Shown one piece after another: positions 7,521 through 15,954 of a stretch of 64,000 bases of DNA. This DNA is from Taklimakanibacter albus (lineage in GTDB: Bacteria > Pseudomonadota > Alphaproteobacteria > Rhizobiales > Aestuariivirgaceae). The number at the start of each line of letters is the position of its first letter. The stretch's first letter is position 1. The notes under the pieces were generated by a model. The model had not been told where the DNA came from. It made no database searches and saw only the letters and a list, made by a program, of their open reading frames with translations. Made by a program: the position numbers and the translations under genes. The stretch spans positions 1,572,624-1,636,623 of the forward strand of contig NZ_JAENHL010000008.1 of the NCBI RefSeq assembly GCF_016595235.1, read 5' to 3'.

Positions 7521-8327
7521 CTATCGTGCCTTGGCGCTCGGGCGCAGCAGGAACTGCGCCAATACCAGAAGCGCCAGGGAAGTCAGGAGAACGGTCGTGC
7601 CGATGGCATTGATCTCGGGTGTGACGCCGCGCCTGATCGAGGAGAAGACATAGATCGGCAAGGTCGTGTTGGGACCGGCGACGAAGAAGGCGATGATGAA
7701 GTCTTCAAATGAGAAGGTGAAGGACAGCAGCAGGCCGGCGAGGATAGACGGCATCAGCGCCGGCAGCACCACTTGCCGGAAGGTGGCGAATGGCGTCGCA
7801 TAGAGATCCTCTGAAGCCTCGACCAGGCTTCGGTCCATACCGGCGAGCCTGGCCCTGATGATGAGGACGACCACCGCGAGGTTGAACAGGACATGGGCGG
7901 CGATCACCGTCCACAGGCCCATCTGCAGGCGCGCCATGCCGATGGCCTCGAGCGCCGGATTGACGGCGTCGAAGACGGTCACGAAAGCGATCAGCGTCGA
8001 TATGCCGATGACCACGCCCGGCACCATGATGGCGATGTAGATCAGTGCGTCGAAGAGCTGCCGAAGCGAGCCCCTCATCCGCTCGAGACCCAGCGCGCAA
8101 AGCGTGCCCACCGTGGTGGCGATGACGGACGTGCAGCCGGCGATGATGAGGCTTGTCACCAGCGCCTTGGTGATGATCGGATTGGTGAAGGCCTTGCCGT
8201 ACCAGTCGAGCGAGAAACCCTGCCAGTCCATCGCATAACGCCCGGCATTGAAGGAGAAGAAGGCGATCAGCGCGATGGGCGCGTAGAGAAAGATGTAGAT
8301 GAAGACGGCGTAGAGGCGCATGGACAT
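7521..8327 (-). CDS. ABC transporter permease, PotC type
   Basis: This is an inner-membrane permease of the spermidine/putrescine (PotC) family, 268 residues, with about six membrane segments. The EAA loop that contacts the ATPase is visible at DRSLVEASEDLYATPFATFR, with the family ending in VVLPALMPSILAGLLLSF. It is the last gene of a leftward operon, ATPase - binding protein - PotB - PotC, three bases after PotB. The substrate is not fixed by the permease. PotABCD-like systems also carry opines, quaternary amines and other cations, and the divergent MttB-family gene suggests a methylated amine. Confidence 0.9.
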   Translation of the reverse strand: MSMRLYAVFIYIFLYAPIALIAFFSFNAGRYAMDWQGFSLDWYGKAFTNPIITKALVTSLIIAGCTSVIATTVGTLCALGLERMRGSLRQLFDALIYIAIMVPGVVIGISTLIAFVTVFDAVNPALEAIGMARLQMGLWTVIAAHVLFNLAVVVLIIRARLAGMDRSLVEASEDLYATPFATFRQVVLPALMPSILAGLLLSFTFSFEDFIIAFFVAGPNTTLPIYVFSSIRRGVTPEINAIGTTVLLTSLALLVLAQFLLRPSAKAR

Positions 8328-8330
8328 GGG

Positions 8331-9200
8331 CTACACCAAGGCGGCGCGGCGCACATCGCCACGGCTCAGAACGAAGCGCATATAGATCACGATGGTCACG
8401 AACATGATGGCGACGAGCGCGGTCGAGACGGCGGCGCCGAAGGGCCAGTTGCGCGATTGCAGGAAGAGGTCGACCAACGCATTGCCGATGAAGAAGACTT
8501 TGCCGCCGCCGAGAAGCTGCGGCAGGATATATTCACCCATCAGCAAGATAAAGACGAGCATCGAGCCGGTGGCGACACCCGGCAGCGACAGAGGCAGCGT
8601 CACCTGCAGGAAGCTGCGCCAGGAATTGGCGCCGAGATCAGCGGAGGCCTCGAGGAGGCGCTTGTCGAGCTTTTCAAGGCTCACATAGATCGGCAGCACC
8701 ATCAGCGGCAGGAAACCATAGACGGCGCCGATCAATACGGCCCAGGGTGTGTTGATGATGCGCAGATCCGAAATTCCCAGATAGGCAAGCCAGCTCGGAA
8801 TGCCCTTGGAGCCCAAGATCATGATCCAGGCGTAATACCGTAAAAGCTGGCTCGTCCAGAACGGCACGATGACGAGCACAAGCAGCAAGGTGCGTGATTT
8901 GGGACTCGCCTTGACGGCCAGGAAATACGCAAGGGGATAGGCGAAGAGCGCGGTGAGCAGCGTGCCCAGGGGCGCCAGCGTCAGGGTGTTGAAGAAGGCC
9001 TGACCGCGCGCCGGCAGGTTGGCGTAATTGTCGAGGGTGAAAGCGGGCGCATAACCCCCGGCATCGGCGCGCGCGCCGAAGGAATAGATGACGACGACAA
9101 TGAGCGGCAGGACAAGCAGGAAGAAAAAGAACAGCCCTGCCGGCGCCACCAGGAGAGCGGTGACGGTCTTCGATCGGGAAATGGGCGCGAGCTGAGGCAT
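8331..9200 (-). CDS. ABC transporter permease, PotB type
   Basis: The protein has 289 residues with an N-terminal membrane anchor (ALLVAPAGLFFFFLLVLPLI) and about six segments in all. The EAA loop is EKLDKRLLEASADLGANSWR followed by SFLQVTLPLSLPGVATGSML, typical of PotB. It forms the channel with the PotC-type partner three bases downstream. It is separated from the binding-protein gene by the hairpin at 9215-9250, which could lower permease expression relative to the binding protein. Confidence 0.9.
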   Translation of the reverse strand: MPQLAPISRSKTVTALLVAPAGLFFFFLLVLPLIVVVIYSFGARADAGGYAPAFTLDNYANLPARGQAFFNTLTLAPLGTLLTALFAYPLAYFLAVKASPKSRTLLLVLVIVPFWTSQLLRYYAWIMILGSKGIPSWLAYLGISDLRIINTPWAVLIGAVYGFLPLMVLPIYVSLEKLDKRLLEASADLGANSWRSFLQVTLPLSLPGVATGSMLVFILLMGEYILPQLLGGGKVFFIGNALVDLFLQSRNWPFGAAVSTALVAIMFVTIVIYMRFVLSRGDVRRAALV

Positions 9201-9214
9201 GCAAACCTTGGCAG

Positions 9215-9250
9215 ATTTCCCCCTCGCCCGCCTGCGGGAGAGGGGGAAAT
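9215..9250. repeat. Intra-operon palindrome (REP-like hairpin)
   Basis: Arms ATTTCCCCCTC (9215-9225) and GAGGGGGAAAT (9240-9250) are perfectly complementary. Inside them CCCGC/GCGGG closes a CT loop with one G-A mismatch, giving an almost continuous 36-base hairpin. Palindromes with a CCCTC-CCCGC...GCGGG-GAGGG core are common dispersed intergenic repeats in many proteobacteria. Here it lies between the binding-protein stop and the PotB start, where it would act as an mRNA 3' stabiliser or partial terminator. Confidence 0.75.
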
Positions 9251-9257
9251 TTAGTCG

Positions 9258-10406
9258 TCAAGCCGACTTGAAGCGCGCCATGATCTCGGCGCGCAACGGA
9301 TTGGTCAGTGTCGCCGCCGCACCGAATTCGAGATTGGTGAGCAGATCCTTGGCCGGGTAAAGGATCGGGTTCTCCAGCATCTCCTTCGACACCAGCTTGT
9401 TGGTGCGCGCGTCGGTCGAGGGATAGCCATGCGCCTGGACTTCCTTAGCGTTGATCTCGGGCGTCAGCAGCCAGTCGATCAGCGCATAAGCGGCGTCCTT
9501 GTTGGCGGCCCCCTTCGGAATGGCGAAATAGTCCGTCCAGATCTCGCCGCCTTCCTTGCCCAGCACATACTGGATCTCGGGCAGATCGCGATGCAGCTGC
9601 GTCGCATCGCCGGTCCAGGCGACCGACACCCAGGCATCGCCATTGCGCATCGAGGGCTGGTAGTCGGAATTGATGGCGAAGAGATGCGGCTTCGCCTCGA
9701 GCATCAGCTTCTCAGCTTCGGCCAATTGCTTCTCGTCATTCGAATTGAAGGAATAGCCGAAATATTTGAGCGCATTGCCGATGGTGGTGAGCTGATAGTC
9801 ATGCACCATCACGCGGCCGGAGAGCGGGCCCTTGGTCAGGTCCCAGAATTCCTTCCAGCTCGTCGGATTCTGGGTGACATTCTTGGTGTTGATGACGAAG
9901 CCGGTGGTGCCCCAATTCTTCGGCACCGCATAGACGGTGCCGTCGATCGTGCCTTCCGAGGTGAAGCGCTGGTCCTGGCTCGCGACATCGTAATTGGGCA
10001 AGAGCTTGAGATCGAGCGGCTCGATGAGATCGAGCCCCTTATAGGTGCTGATCGTATAGTTGGTCGGCACAAAGACATCCCAGCCGGTCGAGCCCGCCTG
10101 GAGCTTGGCCAGCATCTCCTCATTCGAGCCGAAGACATTCATATTGATGGTGACGCCGGTCTTCTTGGTGAAGGCGTCGAGATTTTCCTGATTATGGTAG
10201 TTGGGCCAGGTGGTGAGGTTGACCGTGCCCGACAACGCAGCATAGGCCTTGCGGGGCTTGAGACCCGGCATGGCGCCGCCCAATACCGCCGTCGCCACGC
10301 CTAAGCCGGTGACGCCGAGAAAATGGCGGCGGGTGACCGAGCCCTTCTGAAAGCGGCGCAGCTCTTCGATGAATTTCTGCGGCGTGATGATCTTATCGTC
10401 TGCCAT
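9258..10406 (-). CDS. ABC substrate-binding protein, PotD/PotF family
   Basis: This 382-residue protein catches the ligand in the periplasm. The ATG at 10406 has GGAGGAAACA upstream. The N-terminus carries a twin-arginine signal, VTRRHFLGVTGLG, and a cleavage site near AYAALSG. The mature protein begins GTVNLTTWPNYHNQENLDAF, the usual PotD-family opening strand, and has the hinge-region MVHDYQLTTIGNALKYFGYS. It precedes the two permease genes. A Tat-exported binding protein is less usual than Sec and is shared with the second system at 53933. The ligand is unknown. Confidence 0.9.
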   Translation of the reverse strand: MADDKIITPQKFIEELRRFQKGSVTRRHFLGVTGLGVATAVLGGAMPGLKPRKAYAALSGTVNLTTWPNYHNQENLDAFTKKTGVTINMNVFGSNEEMLAKLQAGSTGWDVFVPTNYTISTYKGLDLIEPLDLKLLPNYDVASQDQRFTSEGTIDGTVYAVPKNWGTTGFVINTKNVTQNPTSWKEFWDLTKGPLSGRVMVHDYQLTTIGNALKYFGYSFNSNDEKQLAEAEKLMLEAKPHLFAINSDYQPSMRNGDAWVSVAWTGDATQLHRDLPEIQYVLGKEGGEIWTDYFAIPKGAANKDAAYALIDWLLTPEINAKEVQAHGYPSTDARTNKLVSKEMLENPILYPAKDLLTNLEFGAAATLTNPLRAEIMARFKSA

Positions 10407-10436
10407 TGTTTCCTCCGTGTTTGTTTTTCTACGCAC

Positions 10437-11558
10437 TCAATCCTTGGCGAGAATCAAAGCGGCATCGGGTGGCCAGCCGACCGCCACCCTGTCGCCGATC
10501 TCGAAGGCCAAAGCCTGGTTGCCCTGGCGCGGGCTCCTGACCATGAATTCGCCGAGCTTCTCATGCGCCACGAGATATTCCGTCTGCTCGCCAAGGAAGA
10601 TGCGGTTGAGCACCTTCGCTTGCGTGCGGAAGGCCACTTGATTGGGCAGATCTGTCTCGGCGGCGGCGAGCCGGATCTGTTCGGGCCGCACGCTGACCAG
10701 CACGGCCTCGCCCGCCTCAGGCGACACCGTCGACCGCGAGGCGCGCCCGGTCGCCTTCATGCCGTCGGCCAGCGCCACATCGATGAGACCGCTTCTTGCA
10801 TTCCCGGCGATGCCGGCGAAGAAATTCGACTTGCCGACGAAATCGGCGACATAGCCGTTGACCGGCTCGTCATAAAGCTCGCGCGGTGTGCCGGTCTGGA
10901 CGAGCCGGCCGTCCTTCATGATGCAGACGCGGTCCGACATCGACAGCGCCTCCTCCTGATCATGCGTGACGAGGAGAAAGGTGATGCCGACATTGCGCTG
11001 CAAATTTTGTAGCTCGATCTGCATGTCGTGACGCAGCTTGCGATCGAGGGCCGCCAGCGGCTCATCGAGCAGCAAGACGGCGGGACGGTTGATCAAAGCG
11101 CGGGCAAGCGCCACGCGCTGTTGCTGGCCGCCCGACAATTCCCAGGTCCGGCGCTGGCCGTAGCCCTGCAAGCGGACCATCGCCAGCGCCTCATCGACCG
11201 CCTTGGCGACCGCCTCGCGCGGCGGCTTGGGCGAGCGCTGACGCAGGCCATAAGAGACATTGTCGGCGACATTCAGATGCGGGAACAACGCATAATGCTG
11301 GAACACCATATTGACCGGGCGCTTATAGGCCGGGACGCCGGTGACATTGTCGCCGCGGATGAAGACCTCGCCTTCGCTCGGCTGCTCGAAACCCGCCATC
11401 ATGCGCAGGCAGGTGGTCTTGCCGCAGCCAGAGGGGCCCAGCAGCGAGACGAAAGAGCCTTTGGGCAGATCGAGATCGACCCGGTCGACGGCGCGCACCT
11501 CGCCATAGCGTTTCGACACGGCGCGGAAGGAGATGTCCGGGACAATTGTCTGGGTCAT
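10437..11558 (-). CDS. ABC transporter ATP-binding protein, PotA type
   Basis: This is the cytoplasmic ATPase of the importer, 373 residues from the ATG at 11558; the longer frame runs into the divergent regulator's promoter. Walker A is GPSGCGKTT, the Q-loop is FQHYALFPHL, the signature is LSGGQQQRVALARAL, Walker B is VLLLDEPLAALD, and the switch His is in LLVTHDQEEALSM. A C-terminal TOBE-like regulatory region follows (VSVRPEQIRLA). It is first in the operon and faces the LuxR-type regulator across 103 bases that hold two dyads (11591-11657). Confidence 0.93.
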   Translation of the reverse strand: MTQTIVPDISFRAVSKRYGEVRAVDRVDLDLPKGSFVSLLGPSGCGKTTCLRMMAGFEQPSEGEVFIRGDNVTGVPAYKRPVNMVFQHYALFPHLNVADNVSYGLRQRSPKPPREAVAKAVDEALAMVRLQGYGQRRTWELSGGQQQRVALARALINRPAVLLLDEPLAALDRKLRHDMQIELQNLQRNVGITFLLVTHDQEEALSMSDRVCIMKDGRLVQTGTPRELYDEPVNGYVADFVGKSNFFAGIAGNARSGLIDVALADGMKATGRASRSTVSPEAGEAVLVSVRPEQIRLAAAETDLPNQVAFRTQAKVLNRIFLGEQTEYLVAHEKLGEFMVRSPRQGNQALAFEIGDRVAVGWPPDAALILAKD

Positions 11559-11590
11559 GAACAATATGAGTCCGCGACGAGGCTCTAGCG

Positions 11591-11657
11591 ATATATCCCA
11601 CAAGTGGTAAAATGATCGCAGTCGAGGCCTGAACTGTATATATCCTAAATGGGATAG
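11591..11657. promoter_or_regulatory. Two related dyads in the ABC / LuxR-type regulator gap
   Basis: Two 20-base segments, 11591-11610 and 11638-11657, both begin ATATATCC and match at about 14 of 20 positions. The right copy contains TATCC (11641-11645) and GGATA (11652-11656) as a perfect dyad with a 6-base spacer. The left copy has TATCC with TGGTA instead. They are 47 bases apart, close to a multiple of the helical turn. The right copy ends 4 bases before the start codon at 11662. They are candidate autoregulatory operators of the LuxR-type protein. Confidence 0.5.
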
Positions 11658-11661
11658 GACG

Positions 11662-12510
11662 ATGGCCAATGTAGCCGATATCGGCGAAAAGGCCTGGAAT
11701 GACAGCCTGGCGGCGACCGTCGCCGCCATCGGCACGACCGATTTCGCCCCGACGTTGATCGACGCGCTCAAGCATGTGGCGCCCTTCAATTATTGCGTGA
11801 TCTTCGCCTATTGCCACAGCGCCCGGCCGATCGACCTGTTCGATACTTTCCCGGCGGTGAAGCGGCGCGTCTTCGTCGATGACTATCAGGCCGGCCCTTA
11901 TCTGCTCGATCCCCTTTTCATCGCCAAGCCCGAAAGCTGGGGACCGGGTCCGCACCGGGTCGCCGACCTGGCGCCGGACCGCTTTCCGCAAAGCGAATAT
12001 TTCCGCTCCTATTATGTGCAGACCGGACTTTCGGAAGAGATCGCCTTCTTCGTGCCGATCAAGGTTGGAACGCGCATCGTCATCTCGCTGATGCGGGACG
12101 CCGGACGGCTGCAGGCCTTCGCCACCAGGGAGCGGAAAAGGCTGCAGAGCATAGCGCCGCTGGTTGTCGCCGCCGCGGCCCATCACTGGAAGGACATTGA
12201 GAGCCGGTTCTCAGGCCTGGGCGGCTCCGATCCGAAGGTCGAGGCGACCGAGCGCCTGCTCGTCTCGGCTTTCCACCGTTTCGGCGAGGGACGGCTCACC
12301 CCGCGGGAGAGCGAGATCGCCGAGCTCGTGCTCAAGGGCAATTCCTCGGAAGCGATCGGCAAGATTCTCGGCATCGCCACCGGAACCGTGCGCATCCACC
12401 GCAAGAACATCTACACGAAACTCGATATCGGCTCGCAGGGTGAATTGTTCTCGCGCTTTGTCGCCTCCATTTCGCGCGGCCTCGACACCGACCCCGAGGG
12501 CGGGAAGTGA
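11662..12510 (+). CDS. LuxR-type HTH transcriptional regulator
   Basis: This 282-residue regulator has a C-terminal LuxR HTH (LTPRESEIAELVLKGNSSEA, then GTVRIHRKNIYTKLDI). The N-terminal ~200 residues look like a GAF/PAS-like ligand domain rather than a receiver, since no phosphoacceptor Asp pattern is present. It starts just after the right-hand dyad and is followed 56 bases later by the MttB-family gene, with the ABC importer divergent. The layout suggests it senses the imported compound and controls both units. An acyl-homoserine-lactone role is unlikely because the usual autoinducer-pocket residues are not evident. Confidence 0.85.
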   Translation: MANVADIGEKAWNDSLAATVAAIGTTDFAPTLIDALKHVAPFNYCVIFAYCHSARPIDLFDTFPAVKRRVFVDDYQAGPYLLDPLFIAKPESWGPGPHRVADLAPDRFPQSEYFRSYYVQTGLSEEIAFFVPIKVGTRIVISLMRDAGRLQAFATRERKRLQSIAPLVVAAAAHHWKDIESRFSGLGGSDPKVEATERLLVSAFHRFGEGRLTPRESEIAELVLKGNSSEAIGKILGIATGTVRIHRKNIYTKLDIGSQGELFSRFVASISRGLDTDPEGGK

Positions 12511-12566
12511 GGAGTAGCGTCGTTTTACGGAAGACAGGCGGCGCGCGGCAAGGTTAGGCTCCCCCC

Positions 12567-14141
12567 ATGGAAAACACCCGCCCCGCCATCGACACGAACG
12601 AAATGTCCAAGCAGGTTTCGGCCCATGGGCGGCGCAGCGGCGGGCGCGAAGGCCGGCGATCCTTGCGCGCCAAGGCGGTGCCGTCCTTTCCGGCCCTCAC
12701 CCGCAATATCCCGGTCTATGAGATCGTGCCGCAAGAGGCGATCGAGCTCATCCACGAGGAATCACTGAAGATCCTCGAAGAGGTGGGCTGCGAGTTCCGC
12801 GACAGCGAAGCGATCGACATGTGGAAAAAGGCGGGCGCCGATGTGCGCGAAACGCGGGTGCGCATCGACCGCGCCTTGCTCATGGAGCTGGTCCGCCAGA
12901 TCCCGTCGGAATTCACCCAGCATGCGCGCAATCCGGACCGCTCGGTGACCATCGGCGGCAAGAATTCGGTCTTCGTGCCCATGTATGGCGCCCCCTATGT
13001 GCGCGATCTCGACAATCAGCGCCGTTATGGCTCGCTCGCCGATCTCAATAATTTCCACAAGCTCAGCTACATGTCGCCGACGCTCCATTCCTCGAGTTCG
13101 ATCATCTGCGAGCCGATGGAAGTCCCGGTGCCGAAGCGGCATCTCCACATCATCCATTCGGCGCTCAAATATTCCGACAAGCCCTTCATGGGCATCGTCA
13201 CCGCCAAGGAGCGCGCGCAGGATGTGATGAAGATGGCGGGCATCGTCTTCGGCGACGACTTTGTGCGCGACAACACCGTTGTCGTCTCGATCGCCAATTG
13301 CAACTCGCCGCTGGTCTGGGACGCGACCATGCTCGACGCGCTGAAGGTCTATGCGGCGCATAACCAGCCCTGCATCCTGGCGCCCTTCGCGTTGTGCGGC
13401 GCCTCGACCTCGGCCTCGTCGGTCGGCGCCGTGGCGCAGGTCAATGCCGAGGCCCTCGCCGGCCTCGCCTTCACCCAGCTGGTGCGGCCGGGCAGCCCGC
13501 AGCTCTATGGCCAGTTCATGGTGACGGTCGACATGAAGTCGGGTGCCCCCATGGGTGGCACGCCGGAAGCCGCGCAGATGATGTATCTGATGGGGGCGCT
13601 GGCGCGGAAATATAATCTGCCCTGGCGCACCTCGGGCTTCCATATCGGCTCCAAGGTGAATGACGCGCAGGCCGGCTATGAAGCGAATATGCTGATGCAT
13701 GCCGCCATTCTGTCGGGCGCGCATTACATCTGGCACGCCGCAGGCTGGCTCGAAGCGGGCCTGTGCGCCGGTTATTCCAAATTCGTCACCGACACCGAGC
13801 AGCTCGCCTCCTGGTACAAATATGGCCAGGGCCTTTCCTTCGCCGATTTCAAGGACGCCATGCAGGCGGTGCGTGAAGTGGGGCCCGCCGGCCATTTCCT
13901 CGGCACCCAGCACACGCTCGAGCATTTCGAAAGCGCCTTTTTCATGCCGAGCCTCATGGACTTCAATTCCTTCGAGCAATGGTCGGCGGAGGGCGCCAAG
14001 GATCACGATCAGCGCGGGCGCGAAAAAGCGAGTGCCATGCTCACCCAATATGAAGAGCCGAAGCTCGACGAAGCGATCGACGAGGCTTTGCGCGACTTCA
14101 TCGCGAGGCGTGAGCGGGAATTGCCGAACAGCGTGAATTAG
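12567..14141 (+). CDS. MttB-superfamily methyltransferase, non-pyrrolysine
   Basis: This 524-residue protein belongs to the trimethylamine methyltransferase (MttB) superfamily; conserved parts include EESLKILEEVGCEFRD, YMSPTLHSSSSIICEP and GSPQLYGQFMVTVDMKSGAP. True MttB carries pyrrolysine at an in-frame amber codon. Here the frame is uninterrupted, as in the glycine-betaine:corrinoid methyltransferase MtgB and many uncharacterised relatives. It would transfer a methyl group from a quaternary or N-methyl amine to a corrinoid protein. No corrinoid protein or RamA-like activator is visible nearby. The 3' end overlaps the convergent nucleotidyltransferase by 4 bases. Start uncertain; ATG at 12603 is possible. 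Confidence 0.88.
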   Translation: MENTRPAIDTNEMSKQVSAHGRRSGGREGRRSLRAKAVPSFPALTRNIPVYEIVPQEAIELIHEESLKILEEVGCEFRDSEAIDMWKKAGADVRETRVRIDRALLMELVRQIPSEFTQHARNPDRSVTIGGKNSVFVPMYGAPYVRDLDNQRRYGSLADLNNFHKLSYMSPTLHSSSSIICEPMEVPVPKRHLHIIHSALKYSDKPFMGIVTAKERAQDVMKMAGIVFGDDFVRDNTVVVSIANCNSPLVWDATMLDALKVYAAHNQPCILAPFALCGASTSASSVGAVAQVNAEALAGLAFTQLVRPGSPQLYGQFMVTVDMKSGAPMGGTPEAAQMMYLMGALARKYNLPWRTSGFHIGSKVNDAQAGYEANMLMHAAILSGAHYIWHAAGWLEAGLCAGYSKFVTDTEQLASWYKYGQGLSFADFKDAMQAVREVGPAGHFLGTQHTLEHFESAFFMPSLMDFNSFEQWSAEGAKDHDQRGREKASAMLTQYEEPKLDEAIDEALRDFIARRERELPNSVN

Positions 14142-14986
14142 AACGAGAGTCGCCGGATCATCGCCTGGAAGAAGGCCTCGGCGCGGGCACGGAAGTCCGG
14201 GTTGATGACCTGCGGCTTCTGGGGAAACGCTTTCCGGCTTTCCTCGAACTCCGTGTCGATGAAGGCCAGTACCGGCTCGGGCAGCGGGCCGGAACCCAGC
14301 TCGCGCGTGACCGCCTTGCGCGCCATCAGTTCCTCTATGATCGCGACGATTGCGGCGGGCGCCTCGCAGCCCTTGAGCAAGGTGGGGAAATGCATGGGCG
14401 CCACAGATGCGTCAGAGTGATGGCGGAGCCAGCGCAAGGCGGCGGCCGGGCGGAGCGCATAGAATACTTTCTTCAGCGCGACGATATTATCATCTCCGAA
14501 ATAGACCCGCCGCTGACGCTCGCCCAGATGCAGATAATGGCGCGCCACCAGGCGGCGATCGACGACCTGATGGGCGAGATCCAGAAACTCCTTGCGGAAG
14601 TCCGGATCGACGCCATAGGCGATCGATGAATTCAACCATTCGATGATCACCGCATTGCCCTTGAGCAACAGCTTGAGAGCCTTGCCGAGATCCCAGCCAT
14701 TGACGTCGAGAATCCCATCCATCGGCGTCTCGATGACATCGCGGCGCTGCCACAGGGACAGATAATGCTCGACTGGCCGGACGAAGACGAAACGGCAATC
14801 ATAGTCGCTGTCGGGTGAGGGAAAGCCCCAGGCCCGGCTCCCGCTTTCGATGGCGAGCGGGATCGCCACGCGATGGTCGCGGCTTATATCGGCAAGGCGC
14901 GCCTCGATGCGCGCGACCACCGCCTCATCCATGCCCTGATCGATGCTCCGTATCATCGCCGCCGCCATTTGCGCCCCGTCCGTCAC
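14138..14986 (-). CDS. Nucleotidyltransferase-fold protein, RlaP type
   Basis: The protein has 282 residues. The nucleotidyltransferase signature is IESGSRAWGFPSPDSDYDCR (GS...DSD), followed by VFVRPVEHYLSL and DVNGWDLGKALKLLLKGN, which fit the predicted nucleotidyltransferase family including RNA-ligase-associated RlaP. An RNA ligase or RNA-repair partner is not visible here, so its substrate is unknown. It overlaps mttB convergently by 4 bases. Only 17 bases separate its start from the divergent GrdB-like gene, too short for two normal promoters, so its true start may be further in (ATG at MAAAM or MIRS). Confidence 0.8.
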   Translation of the reverse strand: MTDGAQMAAAMIRSIDQGMDEAVVARIEARLADISRDHRVAIPLAIESGSRAWGFPSPDSDYDCRFVFVRPVEHYLSLWQRRDVIETPMDGILDVNGWDLGKALKLLLKGNAVIIEWLNSSIAYGVDPDFRKEFLDLAHQVVDRRLVARHYLHLGERQRRVYFGDDNIVALKKVFYALRPAAALRWLRHHSDASVAPMHFPTLLKGCEAPAAIVAIIEELMARKAVTRELGSGPLPEPVLAFIDTEFEESRKAFPQKPQVINPDFRARAEAFFQAMIRRLSF

Positions 14987-15003
14987 AGTGGCAAGCTCCT
15001 AAC

Positions 15004-15954
15004 ATGACCAGCACGGATCGAACAGGCGAGGCGCGCGAGGAGTTCGGCTTCGCCGATGCGCTCGATGCGCCCATTCCCTATCTCACCCGGATACGTGATT
15101 ATTATTCGGCCTTGGGCTATGGCGCGCCCTATCGCTGGGCGCATTATGCGGATGCGCCCTTCGCGCGCTTGAGCCGGCCCTTGACCGACTGCCGCATCGC
15201 GCTCATCACCACCGCCGCCCCTTATCAGCCGGATAAGGGCGACCAGGGGCCGGGCGCTCCCTACAATGCGGCGGCGAAATTCTATCGGGTCTATTCCGGC
15301 GACACGGCGCAAGACCACGATCTGCGCATCTCGCATATCGCCATCGACCGCGCCCATACGACGGCGGAAGACCAGGGCGCTTATTTCCCGCTTGCCGCGA
15401 TGCGGCGGGCGCAAGCGCGCGGCCGGTTCGGCGCTCTCACGCAGCACTTCCATGGCGCGCCGACCAATCGCAGCCATCGGACGACGCTTGAAACCGACTG
15501 CCCGGAGATCGTCCAGCGTTGCCGCGCGGACAAGGCCGACGCGGCGATCCTGGTGCCGAACTGCCCGGTCTGCCATCAGACGGTGAGCCTCGCTGCGCGG
15601 GCGCTCGAAGCGGCAGGCGTCGCGACCGTCGTCATGGGTGCGGCCAAGGACATTGTCGAATATGTCGGCGTGCCGCGCTTCCTGTTCTCGGATTTTCCGC
15701 TCGGCAATTCAGCCGGGCGGCCGAAGGACGAGGCGTCCCAGGATTTCACGCTCGCTCTGGCGCTGGAGCTTCTCGAGAAAGCGCCGGCGGCCAGGACCAC
15801 GGTGCAGTCGCCCTTGCGCTGGAGCGCGTCCGCCGCGTGGAAGCTCGATTACAGCAATATCGACAGGCTCTCAGCCCGAGAGATCGCGCAACGGCGCGCC
15901 CAGTTCGATGCGCAGAAAGCCATCGCCAAAGACATCCGGCAGAGCATTTCGTGA
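15004..15954 (+). CDS. Glycine/sarcosine/betaine reductase B-like protein, Cys type
   Basis: This 316-residue protein resembles the proteobacterial 'glycine/sarcosine/betaine reductase selenoprotein B family': RPLTDCRIALITTAA, then AAILVPNCPVCHQTVSLAAR and VPRFLFSDFPLGNSAGRPKD. Members from anaerobes have selenocysteine in a UPxC motif. Here Cys187 fills that place (CPVC, 187-190) and no UGA interrupts the frame. In clostridia the B subunit binds the amine through a pyruvoyl group and passes it to selenoprotein A, but no A or C subunit is visible. Being near an MttB homologue and an amine-type importer hints at N-methyl amine metabolism. The biochemical role of these aerobic homologues is unknown to me. 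Confidence 0.75.
   Translation: MTSTDRTGEAREEFGFADALDAPIPYLTRIRDYYSALGYGAPYRWAHYADAPFARLSRPLTDCRIALITTAAPYQPDKGDQGPGAPYNAAAKFYRVYSGDTAQDHDLRISHIAIDRAHTTAEDQGAYFPLAAMRRAQARGRFGALTQHFHGAPTNRSHRTTLETDCPEIVQRCRADKADAAILVPNCPVCHQTVSLAARALEAAGVATVVMGAAKDIVEYVGVPRFLFSDFPLGNSAGRPKDEASQDFTLALALELLEKAPAARTTVQSPLRWSASAAWKLDYSNIDRLSAREIAQRRAQFDAQKAIAKDIRQSIS

Noticed and set aside
12567-14141. Pyrrolysine-containing trimethylamine methyltransferase
   Set aside because: No in-frame amber codon interrupts the gene, so it is a non-Pyl family member; trimethylamine specificity should not be assumed.
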